From contig NZ_MPIN01000004.1 in assembly GCF_001887355.1 (NCBI RefSeq), forward strand, positions 891,989-955,988: a stretch of 64,000 nucleotides of DNA, in the 5' to 3' direction. The notes under the pieces are model-generated. The model ran no database searches and had not been told where the DNA came from. It was given only the letters and a program-made list of their open reading frames with translations. Below are positions 17,419-25,158 of this stretch, one piece after another. The position numbers and the translations under genes were made by a program. Every line of letters begins with the position of its first letter. The stretch's first letter is position 1. The DNA comes from Cystobacter ferrugineus. Lineage in GTDB: Bacteria; Myxococcota; Myxococcia; Myxococcales; Myxococcaceae.

Positions 17419-18297
17419 TTATCTGCCGCCCCCAAGAGGACGCTTCAGCGGCAGCGCGGCGAACGGAAGGCTGAGGACCGCCTTGAAGTCCTGAACCTTG
17501 TCCGGCAGGGCGCGCAGCGTCTCCCGGCTGAGCCCGCGCTCGGCGAGGATGAGGACGACCGACTCGCCCTTGTAGTTGCCCGCGGCCACGCCCGCGATCC
17601 CCTTCATTCCGGCCAGGCGCTGCTGGGCCTCGGACACCGCTCCCGTGAGCGCCGTCGAGACCGCGGGGTGGTTGGCGGCGTACCCGCTCAGGAACGTCCC
17701 CACGGCCTTGCCCGCGCTGAGCACGGTGCGCGCATCCGGCCGGGATGACGGGCGCATGGGCGCGGAGGACGCCACGGAGGGCGCGGGGCTTTTCAGCGGG
17801 GCGGCTTGTCCGAGCCGATCGGGTCCCGAGGTCTTGAGCGGAGCGGTGGGGGCGGCGGCCGCGGTGGACGCGGTTGCTGCGGAGGCGGTGGACGCAGGCG
17901 CGGCGGAGGCGGTGGGAGCGGAGCTGCTCGACGGAGCCGCCTCGCCCGGCTTCCTGATCACGGACCCGTAGACGTTCCGCTTGGGGTTGTCCTGCGCTGC
18001 TTTCTGCAACTCGGCCGTGAGCTGGTGCTCCGCGAGACGCTGCGGGGTGCCTCCGTGTGACGCATCATCCTCGGAGTTCGTCTTCGACTTGAACTCCTGG
18101 TGGTCCTTCCGGTAGGACTCCTTGAGCCGTTGCGCCAGGGCGTCGTCGCCCGCGTCCCTCCTGCTCTCCTCGCCTCCGGAGGGCATCTCGTCTCCCGCGG
18201 TCTCGACCTCCTCCATGTGCTGCGTGGGGTCGTTCTTGTTGACCTTCTTGCCCTGCGTCTGGACTCGGCCGCGAGGCGGCTTCGCAGCACCGGACAT
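17419..18297 (-). CDS. Ala/Ser/Pro-rich protein of unknown function
   Basis: A 292-residue protein from the ATG at 18297; an in-frame GTG at 18336 would add 13 residues, and neither start has a convincing ribosome site. I do not recognise it. The N-terminal 120 residues are charged and probably disordered (many Lys, Glu, Asp). Residues about 120-190 are an Ala/Ser/Thr/Pro linker. The C-terminal 100 residues may be folded, with a helical piece (AVSEAQQRLAGMKGIAGVAAG) then strands (ESVVLILAERG) and an Arg-ending tail. There is no signal peptide. The composition resembles its neighbours at 18817 and 20091 (disordered N-terminus, compact C-terminus), suggesting a shared system. It may be a chaperone, adaptor or effector; nothing decides between these. 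Confidence 0.65.
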   Translation of the reverse strand: MSGAAKPPRGRVQTQGKKVNKNDPTQHMEEVETAGDEMPSGGEESRRDAGDDALAQRLKESYRKDHQEFKSKTNSEDDASHGGTPQRLAEHQLTAELQKAAQDNPKRNVYGSVIRKPGEAAPSSSSAPTASAAPASTASAATASTAAAAPTAPLKTSGPDRLGQAAPLKSPAPSVASSAPMRPSSRPDARTVLSAGKAVGTFLSGYAANHPAVSTALTGAVSEAQQRLAGMKGIAGVAAGNYKGESVVLILAERGLSRETLRALPDKVQDFKAVLSLPFAALPLKRPLGGGR

Positions 18298-18361
18298 GCG
18301 GGGGTTGTGGGTGGGACGGTGGTTTATTTTTGTCACGGTAGGTGCTATTTATCAGACCGGC

Positions 18362-18586
18362 ATGAGTGGAAGCTACGGAGATGGTGAGTTCGACTACGGC
18401 CAGTGCCCTTGCACCGGGAATTACGAGAACCGGTTGATCGAGGTGGACGTGGTCGTGGAGCAGCGGAACGTGGTGCTCACGAACATTCCGCAGGGGGAGT
18501 GCCCCCTGTGTGGCTCTCAGGTCTACAAGATGCAGATCATGGAGCGCATCGAGACCCTAATGGCGAGCGCGGAGCGCTCCCCCTGA
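18362..18586 (+). CDS. YgiT-type zinc-finger protein
   Basis: A 74-residue protein with a four-cysteine zinc site: QCPCTG near residue 14 and ECPLCGSQVY near 47. Between them lies the strand-rich spacer (RLIEVDVVVEQRNVVLTNIPQG) typical of YgiT/MqsA N-terminal domains. Unlike MqsA it ends after a short helix and lacks the C-terminal HTH, and no MqsR-like toxin lies next to it, so it is an orphan zinc-ribbon protein. It is divergent from the Ala/Ser/Pro-rich gene with only about 65 bases between starts, so both promoters share that gap. The 230 bases downstream hold no gene, only a 6-bp stem hairpin at 18755-18771. Confidence 0.8.
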   Translation: MSGSYGDGEFDYGQCPCTGNYENRLIEVDVVVEQRNVVLTNIPQGECPLCGSQVYKMQIMERIETLMASAERSP

Positions 18587-18816
18587 GGACGGGCGGGTGG
18601 GCCGTGCCGAGCGGCCGAGGAAGCGGTGGCCCGCCGCGACGCTCGTGGTTTCTTGGAAGCCGAGATGACGATGACAGGGTTCTCATCCCTTGAGATGGGA
18701 TTGAGGCCTCCTCGCCGCCGGACTTCTCGTGAATCGTCCCCTGTTGGCTCGAGCCCTCGCTCCAGGCGAGGACGGATACGTTTGTCCATCGCGCCGGGGG
18801 ATTCCTCCGAAGCGGC

Positions 18817-19965
18817 TCAACTGCGTGTGCGTCCCGTGGGTCTCCAATGGGGATCGGTGATGACGACGGAGACGCCCGTGTTGGCGTATTGCCCCGTCTT
18901 CATCATCTGGTTCATGAGGCCGGGATTGTCGTGGTTCTGGCCCGTGGCGGGATCCATGACGGAGCCATCCGGGCGCTCCAGGACGTAGCGCAGTTGCTCG
19001 TCGGCGGGCTCGGGTCCGGTCGGGTGGGCGATGAAGACGACCGCGCGGAGTCTGCGTTGGTGGGGGCCGAGCGGTTCTTCGGGTCCGTCCTGGAGGTAGA
19101 TCCTCATGGACTGCAGTTCATCCACGATGTGCTCGCCGAACATCGGAACCAGGCTCGAGGGGACCGGGGGAACCACATGCACGTGGCCATCCAATCCCAG
19201 TCGGCGCGCCGTGTCGATGAGCCCAGTAGGAGAGGAGAGTCCTTCCTGGTGGAGGTCCTCTCCAGGGGGGACTCCATTGGTGGACTGGAACATGAGAGGC
19301 TCGGCCTTCCCGGGCACGGTGTCGAGCGGACTGCCATTCCAGAACTCGGTACGTCCCAACTCCATCGCGGCACAGAGCAGGCCCGTCGCACCACAAGAAT
19401 GGGCGAACTCCTCTCGTTTGGCGATGCCGAGGCGATAGGACGAGGGGGACTCATGCGGCGAAGGACCGCGCGGCGCTGGATTCATCGCGGCGCCGCCGTA
19501 GAACGAACCTCCATGGCGAGGCCGCAGCGGGACATAGGCTTTGGGCGGGGGTATGAGCTTGACGGGGCCCTGCGCGGGTCTCTCCGTGTACTTGTCTCGG
19601 AACCGCAACAAGAAGAGTCGAGGGAGTGGTGGGCGCGCGGGAGGAGCACCGGGGGAGCCGGGTGGAGGAGCACCAGGATGGCCGGGCGGAGGAGGAGCAC
19701 CGGGGGGGCCGGGTGGAGGAGCACCAGGATGGCCGGGCGGAGGGGCACCGTGGCCGGCTGGAGGGACTGGCGGGCCTTGCGGGGGGTGGGTGGGCGCCGG
19801 GACCGGACCAGGCCCGGGGCTTCGCGGGGGACCCTCGCTGAATGGGTTCTTGGATGGTGAGAACTCGGAGTGGCTCGTAGGGCCTGGGCGGCGTTGGGAT
19901 TCCGCCCCGGGATTGTTCGAGGGGGGCGCTGGAGGAGGAGGCGAGCTCCCGTCTTTGTTGGACAT
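18817..19965 (-). CDS. Pro-rich protein with papain/C39-like cysteine-protease-type domain
   Basis: A 382-residue protein with no signal peptide. Residues 1-115 are almost entirely Pro, Gly, Ala and Ser and include two GAPPPGHP-type units encoded by a direct repeat. Residues about 180-375 look like a C39/papain-type fold: HSCGATGLLCAAMELG places Cys191 at the start of a long helix, TGLIDTARRLGLDG resembles the second helix of the fold, and RYVLERPDGSVMDPATG matches the strand pair that normally carries the catalytic His then Asp. In that place the His is Arg326, with Asp338 kept; His314 nearby is an alternative. The protein may therefore be an inactive or altered protease. It sits between the zinc-finger gene and the five-repeat gene. 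Confidence 0.6.
   Translation of the reverse strand: MSNKDGSSPPPPAPPSNNPGAESQRRPGPTSHSEFSPSKNPFSEGPPRSPGPGPVPAPTHPPQGPPVPPAGHGAPPPGHPGAPPPGPPGAPPPPGHPGAPPPGSPGAPPARPPLPRLFLLRFRDKYTERPAQGPVKLIPPPKAYVPLRPRHGGSFYGGAAMNPAPRGPSPHESPSSYRLGIAKREEFAHSCGATGLLCAAMELGRTEFWNGSPLDTVPGKAEPLMFQSTNGVPPGEDLHQEGLSSPTGLIDTARRLGLDGHVHVVPPVPSSLVPMFGEHIVDELQSMRIYLQDGPEEPLGPHQRRLRAVVFIAHPTGPEPADEQLRYVLERPDGSVMDPATGQNHDNPGLMNQMMKTGQYANTGVSVVITDPHWRPTGRTRS
19658..19743. repeat. Direct repeat, 35-bp identical units 51 bp apart
   Basis: Two identical 35-base units start at 19658 and 19709 inside the Pro/Gly-rich coding region of the neighbouring minus-strand gene. The 51-base period is 17 codons, so copy-number change keeps frame. 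This is a likely site of length variation. Confidence 0.8.
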
Positions 19966-20090
19966 GGGAAGTTCGTCTTTCTGGAGCGACCCTTCCGCCT
20001 CTGCGGGAGCCGCTCAGTCGGGGGGCCTCCCGTCCCGAACTGGATGACCGAGGAGACCGGATGGCAGGGGGCTGTGGCTCCGTGGGGGGA

Positions 20091-21566
20091 TTACTTCAGC
20101 TCGAGCATCTGCGAGTGCAGGAAGAACTTGACGACATCGAGGTTGTTGCCGTGCTGGCCCGCCAGCTTGCGCGCCTCGGCCATCCAGGCATTGAGATGGG
20201 GCCCTCCGGCGGCCTCCTTGAAGACGACCTGGTGCGTGTCGTTCAACGCCTGGCGCAGCTCCGTGTCAGACGGTGGTGGGTGCTGGGCGCCAGGGGCGGG
20301 GAGCGGCTTGCCGCGCAGCATGCCGTGCAGGGCGAACTTGAGGGCGTTGAAGTTGTTCTTGAGCTGGCTCGCCATCTCGCCCGCCTTGGCCATCCAGGTG
20401 TCGACCCGGGGGCCGCTGGCGCCGTTGCCGAAGACGAGCGTGTGCGCCTCGTCCAGCGCCTGGCGCAACTTGTCCGTGGACAGCGGCGCGAGCGTCTCGC
20501 TGGAGGGCGGGGTGAGCATGCCAATCATCAAGGCGTGCAGGGCGAGCTGGATGACCTTGAAGTTGTTGTGGTGCTGGCCCGCCAGCCCCTGCGCCTGTGC
20601 CATCAAGTCGTGGGCGCTGGTGGCGAGGGCGTTGGCGCCGAAGGCGAGCTGGTGCGCATCGTCCACGGCCCGGCGCAGATTCGCGTTGGACATGGGCGCG
20701 GCGGGCCCGCTCGACTTGACGGTGGCCATCTTGCCAAACAGCTGGTTCTGCATGGACTGCCTGGCGTGGTTCGCGGCGTAGGAGAGTGGATCTCCGAAGC
20801 TCATCCCAGAGGAGAAGGCGCTGGGGGACATCGCGCTGCCGAAGATCTGGGATTGCAAGGCCATCTGGGCGTAGGGGTTGGCGTCACTGTTTTTGTTGTG
20901 CGTGTATTTCTCGCCCGTCTTCTCGGAGAGAAGCTCGGCGTGCAGGGTGTATTTGATGTCGTTGAAGTCGTTGCCCTCGCTCGCGAGCTGCTTTGCCCGG
21001 GCCATCAGGGCCTCGGCCTTGGGGCCACTGACCTTGCCCCCGTGGACGAGCTCGTACGCCGCTTCCATGGCCTTGTGCGCTTGCGCATCGCTCAGCGTAT
21101 GGCCCTCGGGGCTGGAGGGGGATGGCATGCCCTGGGTCTTGGCGAACATCTCGGCGTGCAGGCCGTACTTGATGGCGTTGAAGTCGTTGCCGTGCTCGCT
21201 CGCGAGCTGACGCGCCCGCGCCATCCATTCGTTCACCTGGGAGCCACTGGCCTTGCCCCCGTGGAGGAGGTCGTGCGCCGCGTCCAGGGCCTGCCGCAGC
21301 TCGTCGTCGCCCATCGCGCTGGCCTGGGCCGAGGCGTTTCCTGGCGGAGGGGGCGTGACGAAGTTCTTCGCTTTCGAGGAAGCTTTGCGCTTCACCGGGG
21401 CGCCGAAGTTGCTCTGGAAGCGGGCTTCCCCACCGGCCTTGCGTGGCTGCGCGGCGGGCTGCGCCGTGGCCGCGGAGTGCGCGCTCTGGGGCGTGGCGGT
21501 GGGCGCCGCCTCGCGCGCCTTCATCTCCTGCCCTGATACCGAAGGTGGTTTCTGACCGATGCGCAT
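20091..21566 (-). CDS. Protein with five ~60-residue helical repeats, unknown function
   Basis: A 491-residue protein with no signal peptide or membrane segment. After a disordered N-terminus (1-84) it has five degenerate repeats at about 85-141, 157-213, 292-349, 362-417 and 432-490. Each reads roughly as LRQALDxAHxLVFG, ASGPxxxxWMAxAxxLAS, then NNFNxIKxxLHxxM: two or three helices with an invariant LH near the end. Repeats 1, 4 and 5 are closest to each other; repeat 3 drifts most. A 75-residue Ser/Met/Gln-rich linker separates repeats 2 and 3. I know no named domain with this pattern. It is the first gene of the minus-strand block and could act as a scaffold or binding platform for the two protease-like proteins downstream; that is inference. 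Confidence 0.75.
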   Translation of the reverse strand: MRIGQKPPSVSGQEMKAREAAPTATPQSAHSAATAQPAAQPRKAGGEARFQSNFGAPVKRKASSKAKNFVTPPPPGNASAQASAMGDDELRQALDAAHDLLHGGKASGSQVNEWMARARQLASEHGNDFNAIKYGLHAEMFAKTQGMPSPSSPEGHTLSDAQAHKAMEAAYELVHGGKVSGPKAEALMARAKQLASEGNDFNDIKYTLHAELLSEKTGEKYTHNKNSDANPYAQMALQSQIFGSAMSPSAFSSGMSFGDPLSYAANHARQSMQNQLFGKMATVKSSGPAAPMSNANLRRAVDDAHQLAFGANALATSAHDLMAQAQGLAGQHHNNFKVIQLALHALMIGMLTPPSSETLAPLSTDKLRQALDEAHTLVFGNGASGPRVDTWMAKAGEMASQLKNNFNALKFALHGMLRGKPLPAPGAQHPPPSDTELRQALNDTHQVVFKEAAGGPHLNAWMAEARKLAGQHGNNLDVVKFFLHSQMLELK

Positions 21567-21577
21567 GGGGGCTCGTG

Positions 21578-22306
21578 TCAGTCTAGCCCGGCGCGCCTCG
21601 GATGGACAGGCGAGGTGGTCAGCTCCTTTCCTCGTATTCGGAGAAAATGAACCTGGGCCATCCGCGTGGCTTCAGGGCGGAGCGGAGCTGCTCCAGGGCA
21701 CTGGGCTCCTCGGGTGTTGCTGCTCAGGTACCAGTGGGCGCCAAAGCCCCAGGACTCAGCACTGCTCGCCGAACGTGTCGGGTCCGCGAAGGTCGGGAAG
21801 GCGTTGGGGTCGATGCGCAGCCCGGAGTAGCGGCCCACGAGTTCCACGGCGCCCCAGTGGCCCGCGGCGGGGTTCAGCGCGTGCTCGGGCTTGAGTCCCT
21901 CGTAGGAGGCCTTGCCGCCGAACAGCACGTACGAGGCGGAGAGCTGCCAGGCGGTGTTGGTCAGCCGGGCCTCCTCGCCGCCGCGCCGCACGTCCTGCGT
22001 GGAGGAGACGTACTCGGCCATCACCCCGAGCGGCCCCGTGAAGTAGTAGGCCTGGGGAGAGAACCGGTAGTGCCGGCCGCTGGCGAGCACCGTGACGTCC
22101 GCGGTCGCGCCCGAGAGGTAGGTGAAGAAGGTCTGCTGCCCTTCCGCGCGCAGCGTCGGCTCCTGGGTCGCGCCCAGCGTGCCGTACTCGCTGCCCACGG
22201 TGCCGGAGATGCCCACGCCCAGCCCCTCGAGCAGCCTCAGCCCCGACTTGCGGAAGGGGTGCGAGAAGAGGCGGCCCTCCAGTTCCACGTTGTCATCGAC
22301 GTTCTC
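21578..22306 (-). pseudogene. Remnant of an OprP/OprO-type phosphate porin
   Basis: The reading frame opens right after a TGA (22307-22309) with no good start and encodes the C-terminal part of a polyphosphate-selective porin: ELEGRLFSHPF, QAYYFTGPLGVMAEYV, then WGFGAHWYLSSNTR. The family normally continues through one more strand pair to a terminal aromatic residue. Here homology stops after WYLSSN and is replaced by unrelated sequence. In another frame the same bases (about 21700-21619) read SALEQLRSALKPRGW and end RFIFSEYEERS-stop, which looks like the tail of a different gene. The locus therefore appears to be a porin lacking both ends, joined to a second gene fragment by deletion. Confidence 0.75.
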
Positions 22307-22363
22307 TCATTCGGAAACCGACCCGTGCGGAGGAGGCGTCCGAGACGCATCCGTGACGGAGCG

Positions 22364-22383
22364 GTTTCCTGGGGGGAGGAAAC
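22364..22383. other. Hairpin, 7-bp stem
   Basis: GTTTCCT and its complement flank six G residues in the non-coding stretch between the porin remnant and the mannosyltransferase. Its role is unknown; it could be a secondary terminator for the minus-strand gene at 22465. Confidence 0.4.
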
Positions 22384-22419
22384 AGCCCTGAGACGGAACG
22401 ACCCCGCCGCTGGTTCCCC

Positions 22420-22437
22420 GAGCCCCACGCGGGGCTC
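22420..22437 (-). terminator. Hairpin downstream of mannosyltransferase gene
   Basis: A perfect 7-bp GC-rich stem (GAGCCCC and complement) with a 4-base loop lies 28 bases past the stop codon of the minus-strand gene ending at 22465. There is no T-run. Confidence 0.5.
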
Positions 22438-22464
22438 ACGTCCGGGCCCGAGGGGCCGGGGCGC

Positions 22465-23562
22465 TCAATAGGCCCACTCGCCCAGGCCGTAGTGCCGCGC
22501 GGTGGCCACGTTGAGCAGCAACAGGATCAGCACCACGCCGAACTGGAACCAGCGGGGACGCCGCGCGCAGTCGTCTCCGAGGAAGAACAACAGCGGGAAG
22601 AGCGGGGCCGCGAACCGGAAGGTGTTGACGAACTCCCCCTGGAGCAGTTGGACCAGCAGGCAGAGCATCGCATAGAGGCCCAGGGCGGGTTGTTGGCGCG
22701 CGAGCAGCACCGCCCCCGTGAGGAAGACCCACCACGTGACGTACCAGAGCACGTTGTAGGGATCCCTGCTCTGCCAGGCGTTGCCGAAGACGAGCGTCTT
22801 CAGCGCGCCACCGAGCGAGTCCACATGCGCCCATCCCTGCTGGGCCTGCATGAAGGCGAAGGGCGAGCCCGCGACGACGGTCTGGAACGTGAGGAAGCCC
22901 AGCACTCCGAGCAGGCTGAGGAGTCCGGCGATGAGGAGCGCGCGGACCCGGCGGGCGGGCGTCGTCTCGACCCAGGCCGCCAGCAGCGCGGTCATCCCTC
23001 CCACGAAGACGCCCTGATTGCGCGTCAGGGCGCAGAGCGCGCCGAAGAGCCCACCCCATACCGGCCTCCTCGTCCCGCTGAAGTAGAACGAGAGGAACGA
23101 CAGCAGCAGGAACAGCGCTTCGGTGTGGTGCGAGTGGAAGATGTAGCTCGCGGGCGAGAAGAGGAAGAAGAGCCACCCCAGCCGGGTGCTCGGCGTCAGC
23201 CTCCGTGGAAGATCATCCCGTTGGGACACCCGGACACAGACGAAGACGAACACCGCGAACATCACGGTGGAGAACGCCGCGCCCAACCATTGGAGCTCGG
23301 TGACGCCCAGGAGCTTCGCGAGGGCCCCGACCGTGAGCGGATACGCCGGGTAGAAAGCGAAGAGGGGGCCGCTGTACCCATCGCGGGCAATGGCCGTGTA
23401 GTAGTTCGCGTCCCAATAGGTGAGCAGGTGCCCGAACGGCTGATGGCGCCGGAACGCGATCCATCTCCAGATGGCCAGGTGCATGAGCACCATGGCGGCC
23501 GCACACACGGAGACGAAGCGGGCGGTTCCCGGGCGTGTCAGGTCCGGAAGGAATGGGCTCAT
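22465..23562 (-). CDS. Integral membrane mannosyltransferase-like protein (PIG-V type)
   Basis: A 365-residue polytopic protein with about nine to ten hydrophobic segments. YWDANYYTAIARDGY in the first loop matches the WDxxWYxxIAxxGY signature of PIG-V/GT-C glycosyltransferases, and FYPAYPL plus ALTRNQGV fit the later conserved loops. GT-C enzymes move a sugar from a polyprenyl-phosphate donor on the outer face of the inner membrane; the acceptor is unknown. The ATG at 23562 is chosen because upstream residues are not membrane-like; an ATG at 23633 is possible. It is divergent from the monooxygenase gene with about 110 bases between starts. Confidence 0.82.
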   Translation of the reverse strand: MSPFLPDLTRPGTARFVSVCAAAMVLMHLAIWRWIAFRRHQPFGHLLTYWDANYYTAIARDGYSGPLFAFYPAYPLTVGALAKLLGVTELQWLGAAFSTVMFAVFVFVCVRVSQRDDLPRRLTPSTRLGWLFFLFSPASYIFHSHHTEALFLLLSFLSFYFSGTRRPVWGGLFGALCALTRNQGVFVGGMTALLAAWVETTPARRVRALLIAGLLSLLGVLGFLTFQTVVAGSPFAFMQAQQGWAHVDSLGGALKTLVFGNAWQSRDPYNVLWYVTWWVFLTGAVLLARQQPALGLYAMLCLLVQLLQGEFVNTFRFAAPLFPLLFFLGDDCARRPRWFQFGVVLILLLLNVATARHYGLGEWAY

Positions 23563-23673
23563 GGGTTTCGGCGTGGACAGCGGAGGCTCCAGGCGGAAAG
23601 CGGACGGCCTTGCTTCGCAGCCGGAATGGGCCATGTCAACGAGGAGTAGGATGAGCCAGAGGGGATCACCAGG

Positions 23674-25140
23674 ATGAAGCACACCCAGCAACCCAACATC
23701 GCCATCATCGGGACCGGATTCGCCGGTCTGGCAATGGCCATTCGCCTCAAGCAGGCGGGCCTCGACTCGTTCACCCTCTACGAGCAAGCCGGGGAGGTCG
23801 GCGGCACCTGGCGTGACAACTCGTACCCGGGGGCCTCGTGCGACGTCCCGTCCCACCTGTACTCGTTCTCCTTCGAGCCCAACCCCCGGTGGACCCGCCA
23901 CTTCGCCCTCCAGGCGGAGATCCTCGACTATCTCAACCACTGCACGGACAAGTACGGGCTGCGGCCGCACATCCGCTTCAACTCGCCGGTGCGCTCGGCC
24001 CGCTTCGACGAGGATGCCTCGGAGTGGGTCCTCACGCTCGGTGGAGGAGAAGAGGTCCGGGCCCACCTCGTCATCTCCGGCTGTGGTTCGCTGAGTCGTC
24101 CCTCCATCCCCGCGATACCGGGCCTGGCGGACTTCCAGGGCAAGCTCTTCCACTCGGCGCGGTGGGAGCATGGCCATGACCTCGCGGGGAAGACGGTGGC
24201 CGTCATCGGCACGGGCGCGTCGGCCATCCAGCTCGTTCCCCGGATCGCCCCGTGCGTGAAGCAGCTCCACCTCTTCCAGCGCACCCCTCCCTGGGTCCTC
24301 CCCAAGGAGGACAGGCTCCTCGGTCCTCGGGAGCGGAAGCTCTACGCGGCCCTGCCCTCCATGCAGTGGCTCCACCGGCAGGCCATCTACTGGAAATACG
24401 AGGGCCGGCTGCCCCTCTTCATCTCCAGGCTCCCCATCGCCAGGATCTTCGAGCGGCGGGCGCTCCGGTGGCTCGAGCGGAGCATTCCCGACCCCGGGCT
24501 GCGGGCGAAGCTCACCCCGAACTACGCCATGGGCTGCAAGCGCGTCCTCCTGTCGGACGACTACTACCCCGCCTTGCTCCGGCCCAACGTGGAGCTCGTG
24601 ACCGAGCCCATCCAGACGGTCACCCGTGACGGCCTGCTCACGGCGGATGGGAAGACGCGCCCCGTGGACACCCTCATCCTCGCCACGGGATTCCAGGCCG
24701 CCGAGGCCGTCTCCCCGTTCCCCATCCAGGGACGGGGTGGGCTGCGACTGGAGGAGGTATGGCGCACGAGCGCCGAGGCCTACCTCGGGACGACCGTGGC
24801 GGGAATGCCCAACTTCTTCTTCCTCGTGGGACCGAACACCCTCCTGGGGCACAGCTCGGTGGTCTTCATGATCGAGTCCCAGGTCCAATACGTCCTGGAC
24901 TGCATCCACACCATGAAGCGCGGGGGATTCGAGACCCTCGAGGTGCGCAAGAGCGCGCAGGAGCGCTTCAACCAGCGGCTGGGCGAGCGGCTGGGCCGCA
25001 CGGTGTGGAGCACGGGCGGGTGCGCGAGCTGGTACAAGACGCGCACCGGCAAGAACACGACGCTGTGGCCTGGATCCACCATGGAGTTCCGGTGGCGTAC
25101 CCGCCAGCTCGAGCCTGGCGACTACCACCTGGAGAAGTGA
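23674..25140 (+). CDS. FAD-dependent Baeyer-Villiger-type monooxygenase
   Basis: A 488-residue cytosolic flavoprotein. The FAD Rossmann motif GTGFAGLAMA is at about residue 12, and GGTWRDNSYPGASCDVPSH is the substrate-side signature of this family. FQGKLFHSARW (about 160-170) fits the Baeyer-Villiger fingerprint FxGxxxHxxxW, and GTGASAIQ is the second (NADPH) Rossmann motif. LATGF precedes the C-terminal part. Expected reaction: NADPH- and O2-dependent oxygenation of a ketone to an ester, or of a heteroatom. The length is normal and no domain is missing. It stands alone and is convergent with the amine oxidase gene. Confidence 0.92.
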   Translation: MKHTQQPNIAIIGTGFAGLAMAIRLKQAGLDSFTLYEQAGEVGGTWRDNSYPGASCDVPSHLYSFSFEPNPRWTRHFALQAEILDYLNHCTDKYGLRPHIRFNSPVRSARFDEDASEWVLTLGGGEEVRAHLVISGCGSLSRPSIPAIPGLADFQGKLFHSARWEHGHDLAGKTVAVIGTGASAIQLVPRIAPCVKQLHLFQRTPPWVLPKEDRLLGPRERKLYAALPSMQWLHRQAIYWKYEGRLPLFISRLPIARIFERRALRWLERSIPDPGLRAKLTPNYAMGCKRVLLSDDYYPALLRPNVELVTEPIQTVTRDGLLTADGKTRPVDTLILATGFQAAEAVSPFPIQGRGGLRLEEVWRTSAEAYLGTTVAGMPNFFFLVGPNTLLGHSSVVFMIESQVQYVLDCIHTMKRGGFETLEVRKSAQERFNQRLGERLGRTVWSTGGCASWYKTRTGKNTTLWPGSTMEFRWRTRQLEPGDYHLEK

Positions 25141-25158
25141 CCCGCGGCCAGGTGCTCC

